Below, piece by piece: positions 1 to 10,012 of a stretch of DNA of 64,000 nucleotides (positions are counted from its first letter, which is position 1; the number at the start of each line of letters is the position of its first letter). Where the stretch lies: contig NZ_CP013233.1 of assembly GCF_001584165.1 (NCBI RefSeq), positions 620,001 to 684,000 of the forward strand, written 5' to 3'. The translations under genes and the position numbers were made by a program. Origin of the DNA: Collimonas arenae. GTDB taxonomy: Bacteria > Pseudomonadota > Gammaproteobacteria > Burkholderiales > Burkholderiaceae_D. Below the pieces are notes generated by a model. It saw nothing but the letters and a program-made list of their open reading frames with translations. It made no database searches and was not told the DNA's origin.

Positions 1-2
1 TG

Positions 3-56
3 CGCGACGATCTGGAACGGCTCGCCAAGCGCATCAATAAACTAAAGAATCCATGA
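3..56 (+). CDS. ubiJ: UbiJ, C-terminal end only (partial)
   Basis: An open frame enters from the left edge and ends at TGA 54-56. The 17 visible residues ([17 protein letters not shown]) are a charged, coiled-coil-like tail of the kind that ends UbiJ, the SCP2-domain accessory factor of aerobic ubiquinone synthesis. The stop overlaps the ubiB ATG (53-55) in an ATGA arrangement, which implies translational coupling. The assignment rests on the tail and on position directly before ubiB; the SCP2 domain lies outside the window. Confidence 0.6.
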   Translation, partial: RDDLERLAKRINKLKNP

Positions 57-1628
57 TCCTGAAATTCCTGCGTCTGTTTAAAATCGTTCGGGTGGCTGTG
101 CGTTACGGCCTGGACGACATCGCCATGTCGGGCTTCGATACGCCGCGTATTTCCAAATTGATCGACACCCTGATTTTCTGGCGCGACATTTCGGCGCCGC
201 GTGGCGAACGTCTGCGCATGGCGTTGGAAGAGTTGGGGCCAATCTTCGTCAAGTTCGGCCAGGTACTGTCGACCCGCCGCGACCTGCTGCCGGAAGACAT
301 GGTGGACGAACTGGCGCGCCTGCAGGACCGGGTGCCGCCATTCAGTACTGAACTGGCGATTGCGCAGATCGAAAAATCGCTGAAAGGCCACCCGATGAAT
401 TGTTCGCCAGTTTCGACCGAGTGCCGGTAGCGTCGGCCTCGATCGCCCAGGTGCACTTTGCGACGCTCAAGGATGGCAAGGAAGTGGCGGTCAAGGTGCT
501 GCGTCCCGGCATGAAAAAATCGATCGATGAAGACGTCGCTTTGATGCACATCGCCGCCGGCCTGGTCGAGAAACTGTGGGCCGACGGCCGCCGCCTGAAG
601 GCGCGCGAAGTGGTCGGCGAGTTCGATAAATACCTGCACGACGAGCTGGATCTGATGCGCGAGGCCGCCAACGGCAGCCAGCTGCGCCGCAATTTCGCCG
701 ACTCCCATTTGCTGGTCGTACCCGAGATGTATTGGGATTACTGTTCACCCTCGGTGATCGTGATGGAGCGCATGCACGGCATCCCGATTTCGCAACTGGA
801 TCGTTTGCGCGAGGCCGGCGTCGATCTGAGCAAGCTATCGCGCGATGGCGTCGAGATTTTTTCACACAGGTTTTCCGCGACGGATTTTTCCATGCCGACA
901 TGCATCCGGGGAACATCCTGGTGTCGGTGGCACCGGCCACTTTCGGCCGCTATATCGCACTCGATTTTGGTATCGTCGGCACGCTCAACGATTTCGATAA
1001 AGACTACTTGTCGCAGAATTTCCTGGCGTTCTTCCAGCGTGATTACAAGCGTGTAGCCGAGGCGCATATTGAGTCCGGCTGGGCGCCCAAGGAAACCCGG
1101 GTGGACGAACTGGAATCCGCCGTGCGCGCCTGCTGCGAACCGATCTTCGACCGGCCGTTGAAAGATATCTCCTTCGGTCAGGTGTTGCTGCGCCTGTTCC
1201 AGACCTCGCGTCGTTTCAATGTCGAAGTGCAGCCGCAACTGGTGCTGCTGCAAAAGACCTTGCTCAACGTCGAAGGCTTGGGGCGTCAGCTGGACCCTGA
1301 GCTCGATCTGTGGAAAACCGCCAAACCATATCTGGAGCGCTGGATGAGCGAGCAGTTAGGCTGGCGCGGGCTGATCCAGCAACTGAAAATCGAGATGCCG
1401 CGCTACAGCAAGCTGTTGCCGCAGTTGCCGCGCCTGGCGCATCAGGCATTGACCCAAGCGGTGGAGCCGAAGACCGAGGAAAGCAATGCATTGATGTGGC
1501 AGTTGATTGCAGAGCAGCGCCAGACCAATCGTTTCCTCGGCATGCTGGTGTATGTCGGCGGCGGCCTGGCAGCAGGCGTGTTGTTGACGCTGTTGTATTT
1601 GCGCTTCGCCCACATGATCTGGTGGTGA
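53..1628 (+). CDS. ubiB: UbiB, ABC1/ADCK-family ubiquinone biosynthesis kinase-like protein (two frameshifts as given)
   Basis: UbiB is an atypical kinase/ATPase of the inner membrane needed for aerobic coenzyme Q synthesis. The pieces show the family marks in order: the KFGQ motif (residues 67-70), the Ala-rich loop [10 protein letters not shown], the invariant-lysine region [10 protein letters not shown], the catalytic stretch [10 protein letters not shown], and two hydrophobic C-terminal segments ending ..HMIWW. Reading needs one extra base near 394 (CCCGATGAA, probably CCCGGATGAA) and one in the T run 857-862. With both restored the protein is about 525 residues, the usual length. Sequence identity runs straight through both shifts, so I infer base-calling errors rather than a dead gene. 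It overlaps ubiJ by ATGA and is followed 3 bp later by the methyltransferase. Confidence 0.9.
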
Positions 1629-1631
1629 GCG

Positions 1632-2246
1632 ATGGCGAAGCCTGACCGCATTCCCAAGTTTGCCAGCCGCGATCCGTCACAGCCGGATTTCTGGAGCGAG
1701 CGCTTCGAGCAGGATTTCATGCCCTGGGACAGCGGCGGCGTGCCGCAGGCGTTGCAGCAATACCTGGCGCGCAGTGCACCGGTACCGACCCTGATCCCTG
1801 GCTGCGGCAGCGGCTACGAAGTCGCCTGCCTGTCGGCGGCTGGCTGGGATGTCGCCGCGATCGATTTTTCTGAGGCAGCGGTCAGCGCCGCGCGCAAGGT
1901 GCTGGGGCCATGGTCCGGGCGCGTGTTACAAGCCGATTTCTTTACTTATCAACCACCGCAGCCGCTCGGCCTGATCTACGAGCGCGCCTTCCTGTGCGCC
2001 TTGCCGCCGGCCAGGCGTGCCGAGATCGCCAGCCGTTGGGCTGAACTGCTGCCGCCCGGCGCCGCCCTGGCCGGCTTCTTCTTTTTCGACGATGCGCCCA
2101 AGGGTCCGCCGTTCGGCATCAGCCGGCCGGAACTGGAACGTTTATTGCATGCCGATTTCGAGCTGGTCGACGAGCGGGAGGTCAGCGATTCGATCCCCGT
2201 GTTCGCCGGAAAAGAGCGTTGGCTAGAATGGCGCCGACGCCCTTAG
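1632..2246 (+). CDS. TPMT-like SAM-dependent methyltransferase
   Basis: A 204-residue class I methyltransferase of the thiopurine S-methyltransferase type. The N-terminus FWSERFEQDFMPWD and the SAM-binding glycine motif LIPGCGSGYEV (residues 54-64), with an acidic residue at the end of beta-2 (D78), are typical. The family methylates small thiol, selenium or halide substrates; the substrate here cannot be read from sequence. ATG 1632 begins 3 bp after the ubiB stop, so it is probably cotranscribed with ubiJ-ubiB. A strong terminator follows at 2281-2318. Confidence 0.85.
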   Translation: MAKPDRIPKFASRDPSQPDFWSERFEQDFMPWDSGGVPQALQQYLARSAPVPTLIPGCGSGYEVACLSAAGWDVAAIDFSEAAVSAARKVLGPWSGRVLQADFFTYQPPQPLGLIYERAFLCALPPARRAEIASRWAELLPPGAALAGFFFFDDAPKGPPFGISRPELERLLHADFELVDEREVSDSIPVFAGKERWLEWRRRP

Positions 2247-2280
2247 GGCGCGGCTGACGGGCTCTTTTGGCTGAAAGCTG

Positions 2281-2318
2281 GCCGGTGTATGTTCAACGGC
2301 ACATACACCGGCTTTTTT
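2281..2318 (+). terminator. Rho-independent terminator after the ubi genes
   Basis: Perfect 12-bp inverted repeat, GCCGGTGTATGT (2281-2292) and ACATACACCGGC (2301-2312), with an 8-base loop and followed by six T (2313-2318). It closes the ubiJ-ubiB-methyltransferase unit before the polyamine transporter genes. Confidence 0.92.
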
Positions 2319-2381
2319 CACATATTTTGCAGGCACCTTGCTACAATTGGCGGTTTTTCGCCCCACTGGACCTGAAGGCTT

Positions 2382-3467
2382 ATGGCGCTGCTAGAAATCC
2401 GTAATGTCAGTCGTCGCTTTGGCGACTTTGCCGCTGTCGACAACATCAGCTTGTCGATTGAAGCCGGCGAATTCTTTACTTTGCTGGGCCCGTCCGGCTG
2501 CGGCAAGACTACCTTGTTGCGCATGATTGCCGGCTTTGACCTGCCGGATTCCGGCCAGATCCTGCTGGACGGCGTCGACCTGGTCGGCAGCCCGCCGGAG
2601 AAACGCCCGGTCTGTACCGTCTTCCAGAACTACGCGCTGTTTCCGCACATGACGGTCGGCGCCAATATCGCTTTCCCGCTGAAAATGGCCAAGGTGTCGC
2701 CGGAGCAGATCCGTGCCCGGGTTGATGAAGCATTGGAAGACGTGCGCCTGACCGGCTTTGCGACGCGCTTCCCGCACGAGTTGTCAGGCGGGCAACGCCA
2801 ACGTGTGGCGGTGGCGCGGGCGCTGGTGTCGCGTCCCAAGCTGTTGCTGCTGGACGAGCCGCTGTCGGCGCTGGACGCCAAGCTGCGCGAGCAGATGCAG
2901 ATCGAACTGATTAATCTGCAAAAGGAAGTCGATATCACCTTCGTCTACGTCACCCACGATCAGGGTGAAGCGCTGGCGCTGTCGCACCGGATCGCCGTCA
3001 TGAATCGTGGCAATGTCGAACAGTTGGACGAGCCATCGCGTATCTACAGTTATCCGCGCACCCGTTTCGTCGCCGATTTCATCGGTACCTGCAACCTGTT
3101 CGATGGCGCGATTGCCAGCATCGATGGTGCTTCGATGCAGCTCGACGTGCCGGGCCTGGGTTTGGTCAAGAGCGCATTGCCGACCGATGCCGCGGCAGGC
3201 CGCAAGGGCACGCTGGCGCTGCGTCCCGAGAAAATCCATATCAGCGCCGAGATCGGCGCCGATACCGCCGAGAATCACTTCAAGGGTTTCGTCAAGGAGC
3301 TGCTGTACCTGGGCGACGTCACCGTCTATATCGTGCAGACTGAAGGCGGCGCCAAAATTGAAGCATTGCTGGCCAATTCGGCGGCAGGTCGCGCCAAGTT
3401 CTTTGAAGTAGGCGATACGGTCGATGTCGCCTGGCAATTCGACGCGGGGCATTTCCTGTATGAGTAA
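2382..3467 (+). CDS. potA: Polyamine (spermidine/putrescine) ABC transporter, ATP-binding subunit
   Basis: 361-residue ATPase of the PotA/PotG type that powers polyamine import from the cytoplasmic face. Visible: Walker A GPSGCGKT (36-43), Q-loop FQNYALFP (81-88), signature LSGGQRQR (134-141), Walker B LLLLDEP (154-160), H-loop H192, then a C-terminal TOBE-like regulatory domain from about residue 240. It is the first gene of a tight four-gene unit whose binding protein and permeases are polyamine-type. The stop overlaps the next gene by 8 bp. Putrescine versus spermidine preference cannot be decided. Confidence 0.92.
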   Translation: MALLEIRNVSRRFGDFAAVDNISLSIEAGEFFTLLGPSGCGKTTLLRMIAGFDLPDSGQILLDGVDLVGSPPEKRPVCTVFQNYALFPHMTVGANIAFPLKMAKVSPEQIRARVDEALEDVRLTGFATRFPHELSGGQRQRVAVARALVSRPKLLLLDEPLSALDAKLREQMQIELINLQKEVDITFVYVTHDQGEALALSHRIAVMNRGNVEQLDEPSRIYSYPRTRFVADFIGTCNLFDGAIASIDGASMQLDVPGLGLVKSALPTDAAAGRKGTLALRPEKIHISAEIGADTAENHFKGFVKELLYLGDVTVYIVQTEGGAKIEALLANSAAGRAKFFEVGDTVDVAWQFDAGHFLYE

Positions 3468-4371
3468 GCCGGGCAAATCCACTGCCGCCTCGCGCGGCCG
3501 CCTGGCGCGCTGGCTGATCAGCGGCCCGCCGCTGGTTTACCTGTTGTTGTTCTTCGCCATCCCGAGCCTGATCATGGTGTTCGCCTCGGTGCGCTACGCC
3601 GGCGATTACGGCGGCCTGGCGCCGATCTTCGACGAAGCCGGCAAGCTGGACCTGACGCTGGAAAGCTACCAGCGCTTCGCCTCCGATTTCATCTACACCG
3701 CGATCTTCCTGAAATCGCTGATGTATGCGCTGATCACCACTGTGTGCTGCCTGCTGATGGCGTATCCGTTGGCCTTGCTGATTGCACGCAGCCCGAAGAA
3801 ATACCGCGATTTGCTGATCTTGCTGGTGATTCTGCCGTTCTGGAGCAACTTCCTGATCCGCGTGTACGCCTGGATGATCATCCTTGGTCCGCAGTCAGGC
3901 CTCACGCAAGCCGTCAATTACATACTTGGCCTGGCCGGAATCGAGCCGGTGCGCCTGCTGTTCACGGCGTTTTCGGTGATCGTCGGCCTGGTCTACGTGC
4001 ATCTCCCATTCATGGTGCTGCCGCTCTACGCCAACCTGGAAAAGCATGATCCGGCACTGGTCGATGCGGCGCAGGATCTTGGCGCTTCGGCATGGCAGCG
4101 TTTCTGGCGCATCACGTTTCCGTTGTCGTTGCCCGGCGTCTATGCCGGCGCAGCGCTGGTGTTCATCCCCGCATTGGGCATCTTTGCGGTGTCCGATATC
4201 CTGGGTGGTACCGGTAGCGACATGATCGGTAACGTCATCAAGCAACAATTTCTGGAAACCCGCGATTGGCCTTTCGGTAGTGTGCTGTCGATCGTGCTGA
4301 CGGTAGCGGCGCTGCTTGCTGCCGGACTTGCTGTGCTGGTGGCAAAGCCAAGGAGGGGAGCGCATGGCTAA
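3460..4371 (+). CDS. potB: Polyamine ABC transporter permease (PotB/PotH type)
   Basis: 303-residue inner-membrane permease with about six hydrophobic segments. The cytoplasmic EAA-type coupling loop is at residues 203-226 (AAQDLGASAWQRFWRITFPL..). ATG 3460 is preferred over an upstream in-frame start at 3424, because it gives the family's usual N-terminus and overlaps the potA stop by 8 bp, as expected for coupled translation. With potC it forms the heterodimeric channel that accepts substrate from the binding protein. Confidence 0.9.
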   Translation: MSKPGKSTAASRGRLARWLISGPPLVYLLLFFAIPSLIMVFASVRYAGDYGGLAPIFDEAGKLDLTLESYQRFASDFIYTAIFLKSLMYALITTVCCLLMAYPLALLIARSPKKYRDLLILLVILPFWSNFLIRVYAWMIILGPQSGLTQAVNYILGLAGIEPVRLLFTAFSVIVGLVYVHLPFMVLPLYANLEKHDPALVDAAQDLGASAWQRFWRITFPLSLPGVYAGAALVFIPALGIFAVSDILGGTGSDMIGNVIKQQFLETRDWPFGSVLSIVLTVAALLAAGLAVLVAKPRRGAHG

Positions 4372-5146
4372 GGTAATCAGACGTCCTCTCGGACTATGGC
4401 TCGTGGCGCTGGCCGTATATGCATTCCTGTATGTGCCGCTGATCATCGTGGTGGTGTATTCATTCAACGACTCGCAGCTCAATGCCGAGTGGGTTGGCTT
4501 TACGCTCGACTGGTATCGCAAGCTGTTCCACAACGACGAGATGTTGCGCGCCGCCGGCAATTCGCTGATCATCGCACTGGTCGCCAGCGCGGCTGCCACC
4601 ACGCTGGGCACCATGGCTGGCTTTGCGATGCATCGCTACAAGCTCAAGCTGCTGCCGCTGCTGGTGCTGACGCCGATTGCGATTCCGGAAATCCTGGTTG
4701 GCGTGTCGCTGCTGATCTTCTTCGTGATGCTTAACATCACCTTGGGCCTGGTCTCGATCGCCTTGGCGCACATCGCGTTTTGCATCGGTTTTGTAGCGAT
4801 CGTGGTGCGCTCGCGCCTCTCCGGCATGGACGAAAGCTTGACCGAAGCGGCGCGCGATTGCGGCGCCACGCCATGGCAGGCATTCCGCCTGGTGACGCTG
4901 CCGCTGATCATGCCGGGCGTGGTGGCAGGCGCATTGATGGCGTTCACCTTGTCGATCGATGACTTTGTGATCACCTTCTTTACCGCCGGCGCCAATGCAT
5001 CCACCTTGCCGCTGCAGATTTATTCGATGATCAAGATTGCCGTCACACCGGAAGTGAATGCCGTGTCGACCTTGTTGATGGGGCTGACCCTGGTGCTTAT
5101 AATCATTGCGTCCAAGCTGGCGCCTAATGCCATTCGTTCCTCCTAA
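4364..5146 (+). CDS. potC: Polyamine ABC transporter permease (PotC/PotI type)
   Basis: 260-residue second permease. It starts at ATG 4364 behind an AGGAGG-like ribosome site and overlaps the preceding permease by 8 bp. Six hydrophobic segments are evident, with the EAA motif at residues 161-186 (EAARDCGATPWQAF..). An in-frame start at 4316 lies deep inside potB and is rejected. Only 16 bp separate its stop from the binding-protein gene, so all four genes should form one transcript. Confidence 0.92.
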   Translation: MAKVIRRPLGLWLVALAVYAFLYVPLIIVVVYSFNDSQLNAEWVGFTLDWYRKLFHNDEMLRAAGNSLIIALVASAAATTLGTMAGFAMHRYKLKLLPLLVLTPIAIPEILVGVSLLIFFVMLNITLGLVSIALAHIAFCIGFVAIVVRSRLSGMDESLTEAARDCGATPWQAFRLVTLPLIMPGVVAGALMAFTLSIDDFVITFFTAGANASTLPLQIYSMIKIAVTPEVNAVSTLLMGLTLVLIIIASKLAPNAIRSS

Positions 5147-5162
5147 TTCAAATAGGATTTTC

Positions 5163-6224
5163 ATGAAAAAACTGCTTGCCATCGCGACACTGCTATTCGC
5201 CAGCTTCACTGCACACGCCGCCGACGAACTGCACTTGTACAATTGGAACAACTACATAGCGCCGGAAACCGTGCAGCGCTTTGAGACGTTCTGCAAATGC
5301 AAGGTAGTGCAGACTTATTATGGCGACAACGAGGAAATGCTGGCCAAGCTGGCGGCGGGCGCCAAAGGCTACGACATCATCATCCCGACCGGTAACGCCC
5401 TCGATGCATTGATCAAGCAGCAAGCCTTGCTGCCGCTCGACAAGGCGCAGCTGCCGAATCTGAAGAACATCAATCCGGCCTACCTGAATACCGACTTCGA
5501 CAAGGGCAACAAGTATTCCGTGCCTTACGCCTACACCGTGACGCTGCTCGGCTATAACGACCAGAAGATGAAGGAGCTGGGCATTCCGGTGGATAGTTGG
5601 GCGGCGATCTTCGATCCGAAGATCCTGGCCAAGATCAAGGGTAAGGTCACCGTGCTGGATTCGGCCAACGAACTGATGGCCGCCGCGCTCAAGTATCTTG
5701 GCTATTCCGCCAACGATACCGACGAACAGCACTGGCAGCAGGCCAAGGACGTGATCCTCAAGGCCAAGCCGTACTGGGCAGCGTTCAATGGCAGCAGCTA
5801 CATCAAGGAATTGACGGTCGGTAATATCTGGCTGGTGCATGGTTATTCGAATGATATTTTCCAGGCCGATGTCGATGCGCAAAAGGCTGGCCGTAAATTC
5901 CGCATTCGCCACGCATTGCCGAAAGAGGGCGCAGTGCTGGCGCTCGACAGCATGGTGATCCATAAGGCGGCGCCGCGTCCCGACCTGGCGCTGAAGTTCA
6001 TCAATTTCATGCTGGATGGCAAGAATGCTGCGGAACTGAGCAACCTGATCGGCTCCGGTAATCCGAATGCCGATGCCGCCAAATACATCAAGCCGGAAAT
6101 CGCCAACAACCCCGCGATTTTCCCGGACAAGGCGGGCTTCGCCAAACTGGAGATGCTGAAGGACCTGAACGGCAAGCAACGCCGCGCCATTAACCGCATC
6201 TGGACCGAAATCCGCGCACGTTGA
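5163..6224 (+). CDS. potF: Periplasmic polyamine-binding protein (PotD/PotF type)
   Basis: 353-residue extracytoplasmic solute-binding protein. It has a clear signal peptide (MKKLLAIATLLFASFTAHA, cleavage about 19/20) and the mature start ADELHLYNWNNYIAPETV, the hallmark N-terminus of PotD/PotF proteins. ATG 5163 follows AGGATTTTC; the longer open frame from 5106 lies inside potC and lacks the signal sequence. It captures polyamines in the periplasm for the permeases encoded just upstream. The choice between potF and potD is by resemblance only. Confidence 0.88.
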   Translation: MKKLLAIATLLFASFTAHAADELHLYNWNNYIAPETVQRFETFCKCKVVQTYYGDNEEMLAKLAAGAKGYDIIIPTGNALDALIKQQALLPLDKAQLPNLKNINPAYLNTDFDKGNKYSVPYAYTVTLLGYNDQKMKELGIPVDSWAAIFDPKILAKIKGKVTVLDSANELMAAALKYLGYSANDTDEQHWQQAKDVILKAKPYWAAFNGSSYIKELTVGNIWLVHGYSNDIFQADVDAQKAGRKFRIRHALPKEGAVLALDSMVIHKAAPRPDLALKFINFMLDGKNAAELSNLIGSGNPNADAAKYIKPEIANNPAIFPDKAGFAKLEMLKDLNGKQRRAINRIWTEIRAR

Positions 6225-6375
6225 TCGCATGAGGTGGCTGTTTTTTTTTGATGCCATACTGATAATGTCGGCGCCGATTCATGGCGCCGTCGCCACAAGC
6301 TGCCGCCGAAGCCCGTATATACTGTAAAAAACCTTTATAATTCAGGGTTTTGTAAGATATTTGCGGAGTTTCACC

Positions 6376-6726
6376 ATGCCGATTTATGCGTATCGCTGCG
6401 AAGCCTGTGGTTTTGCCAAAGATGTGCTGCAAAAGATGTCCGACGAGCCGCTGACGGTTTGCCCGTCCTGCAGCAAAGCCGCGTTCAAGAAGCAAGTGAC
6501 TGCAGCTGGTTTCCAGCTGAAGGGCACGGGCTGGTATGTCACCGATTTTCGTGGCGGCGCAGGAGCGACAGTGCCGCCGGCAACGGCCGCCGAACCGACC
6601 CCGAGCAGCAGCGCAACGTCAGCAGCACCGTCTGCACCCGTTGCATCGACGCCAGCCGCAGCGCCAGCGGCCAGTACAGCGGCGCCGGCAGCGACCAGCG
6701 GCACACCAGCTGCATCGGCAACGTAA
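6376..6726 (+). CDS. FmdB-family zinc-ribbon protein with Ala/Pro/Ser-rich tail
   Basis: 116 residues. The N-terminal ~45 form an FmdB-type zinc ribbon (MPIYAYRCEACGF) with cysteines at 8, 11, 29 and 32 as likely metal ligands. From about residue 62 the protein becomes a low-complexity Ala/Pro/Ser/Thr tail, probably disordered. The family lies close to aspS in many betaproteobacteria; its function is poorly defined (a putative regulator). ATG 6376 is preferred over an upstream in-frame start because the family begins MPIYAY. Confidence 0.85.
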   Translation: MPIYAYRCEACGFAKDVLQKMSDEPLTVCPSCSKAAFKKQVTAAGFQLKGTGWYVTDFRGGAGATVPPATAAEPTPSSSATSAAPSAPVASTPAAAPAASTAAPAATSGTPAASAT

Positions 6727-6795
6727 TGTCATTCATGTAGTTCCTGCAAGTTGAACCAGGCGGCATGCCAGACGTGTCGCCCGACAAAGAAAGCC

Positions 6796-7434
6796 ATGCG
6801 TAAATACTTCATCACCGGTCTGCTGGTCCTTGTGCCCCTCGCAATTACGCTATGGGTGCTGAACCTGATCATTGGCACGATGGACCAGTCGCTGCTCCTG
6901 TTGCCGGAACAATGGCGGCCGAAGGCTTTGCTTGGGCATGACATTCCCGGCCTGGGCACGATCCTGACCCTGCTGGTGATTTTCCTGACTGGCCTGGCGA
7001 CACGTAATTTCATCGGCCGCCAGATCGTCGCGCTGTGGGAAGCGGTACTGACCCGGATTCCGGTCGTCAGTTCAATTTATTCCAGCGTCAAGCAAGTGTC
7101 GGATACCTTGTTTTCGTCGTCCGGTAACGCCTTCCGCAAGGCTTTGCTGGTGCAGTATCCGCGCGAAGGTTCGTGGACCATCGCCTTCCTCACCGGCGTG
7201 CCCGGTGGCGACGTCAAGAATCACCTGGACGGCGATTACGTCAGCGTCTACGTGCCGACCACGCCGAATCCGACCTCCGGGTTCTTCCTGATGCTGCCGC
7301 GCGCCGATACCATTGAACTCGACATGAGCGTTGATGAAGCATTGAAGTACATTGTGTCGATGGGTGTCGTGGCGCCAGAGCAGCAGTCTGGCAGAAAACT
7401 GGTCATCGACACCCCGCTGGGAAGCGGCGAATAA
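6796..7434 (+). CDS. DUF502-family inner-membrane protein
   Basis: 212 residues from ATG 6796 (upstream AGAAAG). A TTG start at 6751 would add 15 residues (including CQTC) and is less likely. Two hydrophobic segments are visible: roughly residues 4-27 (YFITGLLVLVPLAITLWVLN) and 50-75. A conserved soluble region (GDYVSVYVPTTPNPTSGF) follows. DUF502 proteins are membrane-associated and uncharacterised. The gene lies between the FmdB gene and aspS, probably in one transcript. Confidence 0.85.
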   Translation: MRKYFITGLLVLVPLAITLWVLNLIIGTMDQSLLLLPEQWRPKALLGHDIPGLGTILTLLVIFLTGLATRNFIGRQIVALWEAVLTRIPVVSSIYSSVKQVSDTLFSSSGNAFRKALLVQYPREGSWTIAFLTGVPGGDVKNHLDGDYVSVYVPTTPNPTSGFFLMLPRADTIELDMSVDEALKYIVSMGVVAPEQQSGRKLVIDTPLGSGE

Positions 7435-7530
7435 GAAACAGGCGGCAATAGCGCGCAAGCCCACGCCGGTAAAGCGACAACAAGCATCAACATTTAACAT
7501 CTACAACATCTGAACTGCGAAAAACTGAAT

Positions 7531-9333
7531 ATGTCCATGCGAACCCAATACTGCGGCCTCACCACTGAGGCACTTCTCGGCCAAACCGTTAGCCTGTGCG
7601 GCTGGGTGCATCGTCGTCGCGATCATGGCGGCGTCATTTTCATCGACTTGCGCGACCGCGAAGGCCTGGTGCAGGTGGTGTGCGATCCGGATCGCGCCGA
7701 AGTATTCAAGAATGCCGAAGCGGTGCGCAACGAATTCTGCCTGCGCATCACCGGCGTAGTGCGCCTGCGTCCTGATGGTACCGGCAACGCCAATCTGAAA
7801 TCCGGCAAGATCGAAGTATTGGCGCATGACCTGGAAGTGTTGAACCCATCGGTCACCCCACCGTTCCAACTGGATGACGACAACCTGTCGGAAACGACCC
7901 GCCTGACACATCGCGTACTGGACCTGCGTCGTCCACAGATGCAAAGCAACCTGCGCCTGCGTTACAAGGTGACGATGGAAGTGCGTAAATTCCTGGACGC
8001 CAACGGCTTCATCGATATCGAAACACCGATGCTGACCAAGTCGACGCCGGAAGGCGCACGCGACTATCTGGTGCCGTCGCGCGTCAACGCCGGTCAGTTC
8101 TTCGCATTGCCGCAATCGCCACAGCTGTTCAAACAGTTGCTGATGGTGGCCAACTTCGATCGCTATTACCAGATCGTCAAATGCTTCCGCGACGAAGATT
8201 TGCGTGCTGACCGCCAGCCGGAATTCACCCAGATCGATTGCGAAACCTCGTTCATGTCGGAACAGGAAATCCGCGACATGTTTGAAGGGATGATCCGCCT
8301 GGTATTCAAGAATGCGCTGGATATCGATCTGCCTAACCCGTTCCCGGTCATGGACTTCGCCACTGCGATGGCCAAGTACGGTTCGGACAAACCAGACATG
8401 CGCGTCAAGCTCGAATTCACCGATCTGACTGCGGTCATGAAAGACGTCGACTTCAAGGTCTTCGCCGGTGCCGCCAACATGGACAACGGCCGCGTGGTCG
8501 GTCTACGCGTACCTGGCGGCGCCGCCATGCCGCGTTCCGAAATCGACGCCTACACCCAATTCGTCGCCATCTACGGTGCCAAGGGCCTGGCGTACATCAA
8601 GATCAATGAAAAGGCCAAGGGTCGCGACGGCCTGCAATCGCCGATCGTCAAGAACCTGCACGACGCAGCGCTGGCGCAGATCATTGAACAGACCGGTGCA
8701 GAAGACGGCGACCTGATTTTCTTTGGTGCTGACAAGGCCAAGGTCGTCAACGACGCGATCGGCGCGTTGCGCGTGAAGATCGGTCACAGCGAATTCGGCA
8801 AGAAGGTTGGCCTGTTCGACGACACATGGCGTCCGCTGTGGGTGGTCGATTTCCCGATGTTCGAATATGACGAAGACAGCGACCGCTGGAACGCCTTGCA
8901 TCATCCGTTCACTTCGCCGAAAGACGGCCACGAAGACTTCATCGAAACCGATCCGGGCAAGGCAATCGCCAAGGCCTATGACATGGTGCTGAACGGCTGG
9001 GAACTGGGCGGCGGTTCGATCCGTATTCACCGTGCTGATGTGCAGAGCAAGGTGTTCCGTGCATTGAAGATCGATGCCGAAGAAGCACAGCTGAAGTTCG
9101 GCTTCCTGCTCGATGCCCTGCAATACGGCGCACCTCCGCATGGCGGCCTGGCATTCGGCCTGGATCGTATCGTCACGATGATGTGCGGCGCAGAATCGAT
9201 TCGCGACGTGATCGCCTTCCCGAAGACCCAGCGCGCGCAATGTCTGCTGACGCAAGCGCCTTCGGCTGTCGACGAAAAGCAATTGAAGGAACTGCATATC
9301 CGCTTGCGTCTGCCGGAAGCGAAAGTGGTCTGA
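7531..9333 (+). CDS. aspS: Aspartyl-tRNA synthetase
   Basis: 600-residue class IIb synthetase. It has an N-terminal OB-fold anticodon-binding domain (to about residue 110), class II motif 2 at 219-236 ([19 protein letters not shown]), a bacterial-type GAD insertion in the middle, and motif 3 near the C-terminus ([14 protein letters not shown]). It charges tRNA-Asp. Many betaproteobacterial AspRS are non-discriminating and also charge tRNA-Asn for transamidation; that is possible here but not decidable. Length is as expected and a terminator follows at once. Confidence 0.97.
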   Translation: MSMRTQYCGLTTEALLGQTVSLCGWVHRRRDHGGVIFIDLRDREGLVQVVCDPDRAEVFKNAEAVRNEFCLRITGVVRLRPDGTGNANLKSGKIEVLAHDLEVLNPSVTPPFQLDDDNLSETTRLTHRVLDLRRPQMQSNLRLRYKVTMEVRKFLDANGFIDIETPMLTKSTPEGARDYLVPSRVNAGQFFALPQSPQLFKQLLMVANFDRYYQIVKCFRDEDLRADRQPEFTQIDCETSFMSEQEIRDMFEGMIRLVFKNALDIDLPNPFPVMDFATAMAKYGSDKPDMRVKLEFTDLTAVMKDVDFKVFAGAANMDNGRVVGLRVPGGAAMPRSEIDAYTQFVAIYGAKGLAYIKINEKAKGRDGLQSPIVKNLHDAALAQIIEQTGAEDGDLIFFGADKAKVVNDAIGALRVKIGHSEFGKKVGLFDDTWRPLWVVDFPMFEYDEDSDRWNALHHPFTSPKDGHEDFIETDPGKAIAKAYDMVLNGWELGGGSIRIHRADVQSKVFRALKIDAEEAQLKFGFLLDALQYGAPPHGGLAFGLDRIVTMMCGAESIRDVIAFPKTQRAQCLLTQAPSAVDEKQLKELHIRLRLPEAKVV

Positions 9334-9354
9334 TTTCGCATAAAAAAGAAGCAA

Positions 9355-9385
9355 TTAAAAAGCGCGGTTTTCCGCGCTTTTTTTA
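9355..9385 (+). terminator. Rho-independent terminator after aspS
   Basis: Stem AAAAAGCGCGG / CCGCGCTTTTT around a TTTT loop, running into seven T, about 25 bp after the aspS stop. Confidence 0.9.
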
Positions 9386-9535
9386 TGGATATTCAAAACA
9401 GGTTTATAGTGATGTTTTCTGAAATGGGGCAGGGTGGGCAGGTTTTTTTCCGCGCGGAAGCTGACGATTAATGCTGTTTTCCGGCAACCTGCAGGCACGA
9501 TATGCCCTCCCCACGCGCAATGATAAAAGATACGC

Positions 9536-10000
9536 ATGTATAAAATTCCTGAATCGGTTTTGGTTGTCATTTATACGGAAGATATGCAGGTCCTGATGAT
9601 GGAGCGGGCCGATAAGGCGGACTACTGGCAATCGGTGACCGGCTCCAAGGATTTCCCTGACGAAGCGCTGCAAGTCACGGCGATGCGTGAAGTTCAGGAA
9701 GAAACCGGGATCGTGGTCGCCGACCAGCCCGGCGCTGTGCCACTGTCGCACCTGAGCGACTGGCGTGTCGCCAACGTGTACGAGATTTACCCGGTTTGGC
9801 GTCATCGCTATGCGCCGGGCGTGACAAAAAATACCGAGCATGTGTTCGGCCTGCTGGTGCCGAATGCAATTTCGGTCACGCTGGCGCCACGCGAGCATGT
9901 GCAATATCGCTGGCTGCCGTATCGCGAGGCGGCTGATTTATGTTTTTCGCCGTCGAATGCGGAAGCCATCCTGCAGTTGCCACACCATCTTGCCGGGTAG
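9536..10000 (+). CDS. nudB: Dihydroneopterin triphosphate diphosphatase (Nudix hydrolase)
   Basis: 154 residues with a Nudix box starting at G36 (GSKDFPDEALQVTAM REVQEETGI, to about residue 59). There is one more residue than usual between the first Gly and Glu. Around it are the NudB-type features ESVLVVIYTEDMQVLMMER and YWQSVTGS. NudB removes pyrophosphate from dihydroneopterin triphosphate in folate synthesis. Proximity to aspS is usual in betaproteobacteria. The EEP-phosphatase gene begins 12 bp later, so the two are probably cotranscribed. Confidence 0.85.
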   Translation: MYKIPESVLVVIYTEDMQVLMMERADKADYWQSVTGSKDFPDEALQVTAMREVQEETGIVVADQPGAVPLSHLSDWRVANVYEIYPVWRHRYAPGVTKNTEHVFGLLVPNAISVTLAPREHVQYRWLPYREAADLCFSPSNAEAILQLPHHLAG

Positions 10001-10012
10001 CCGGATCAATCT

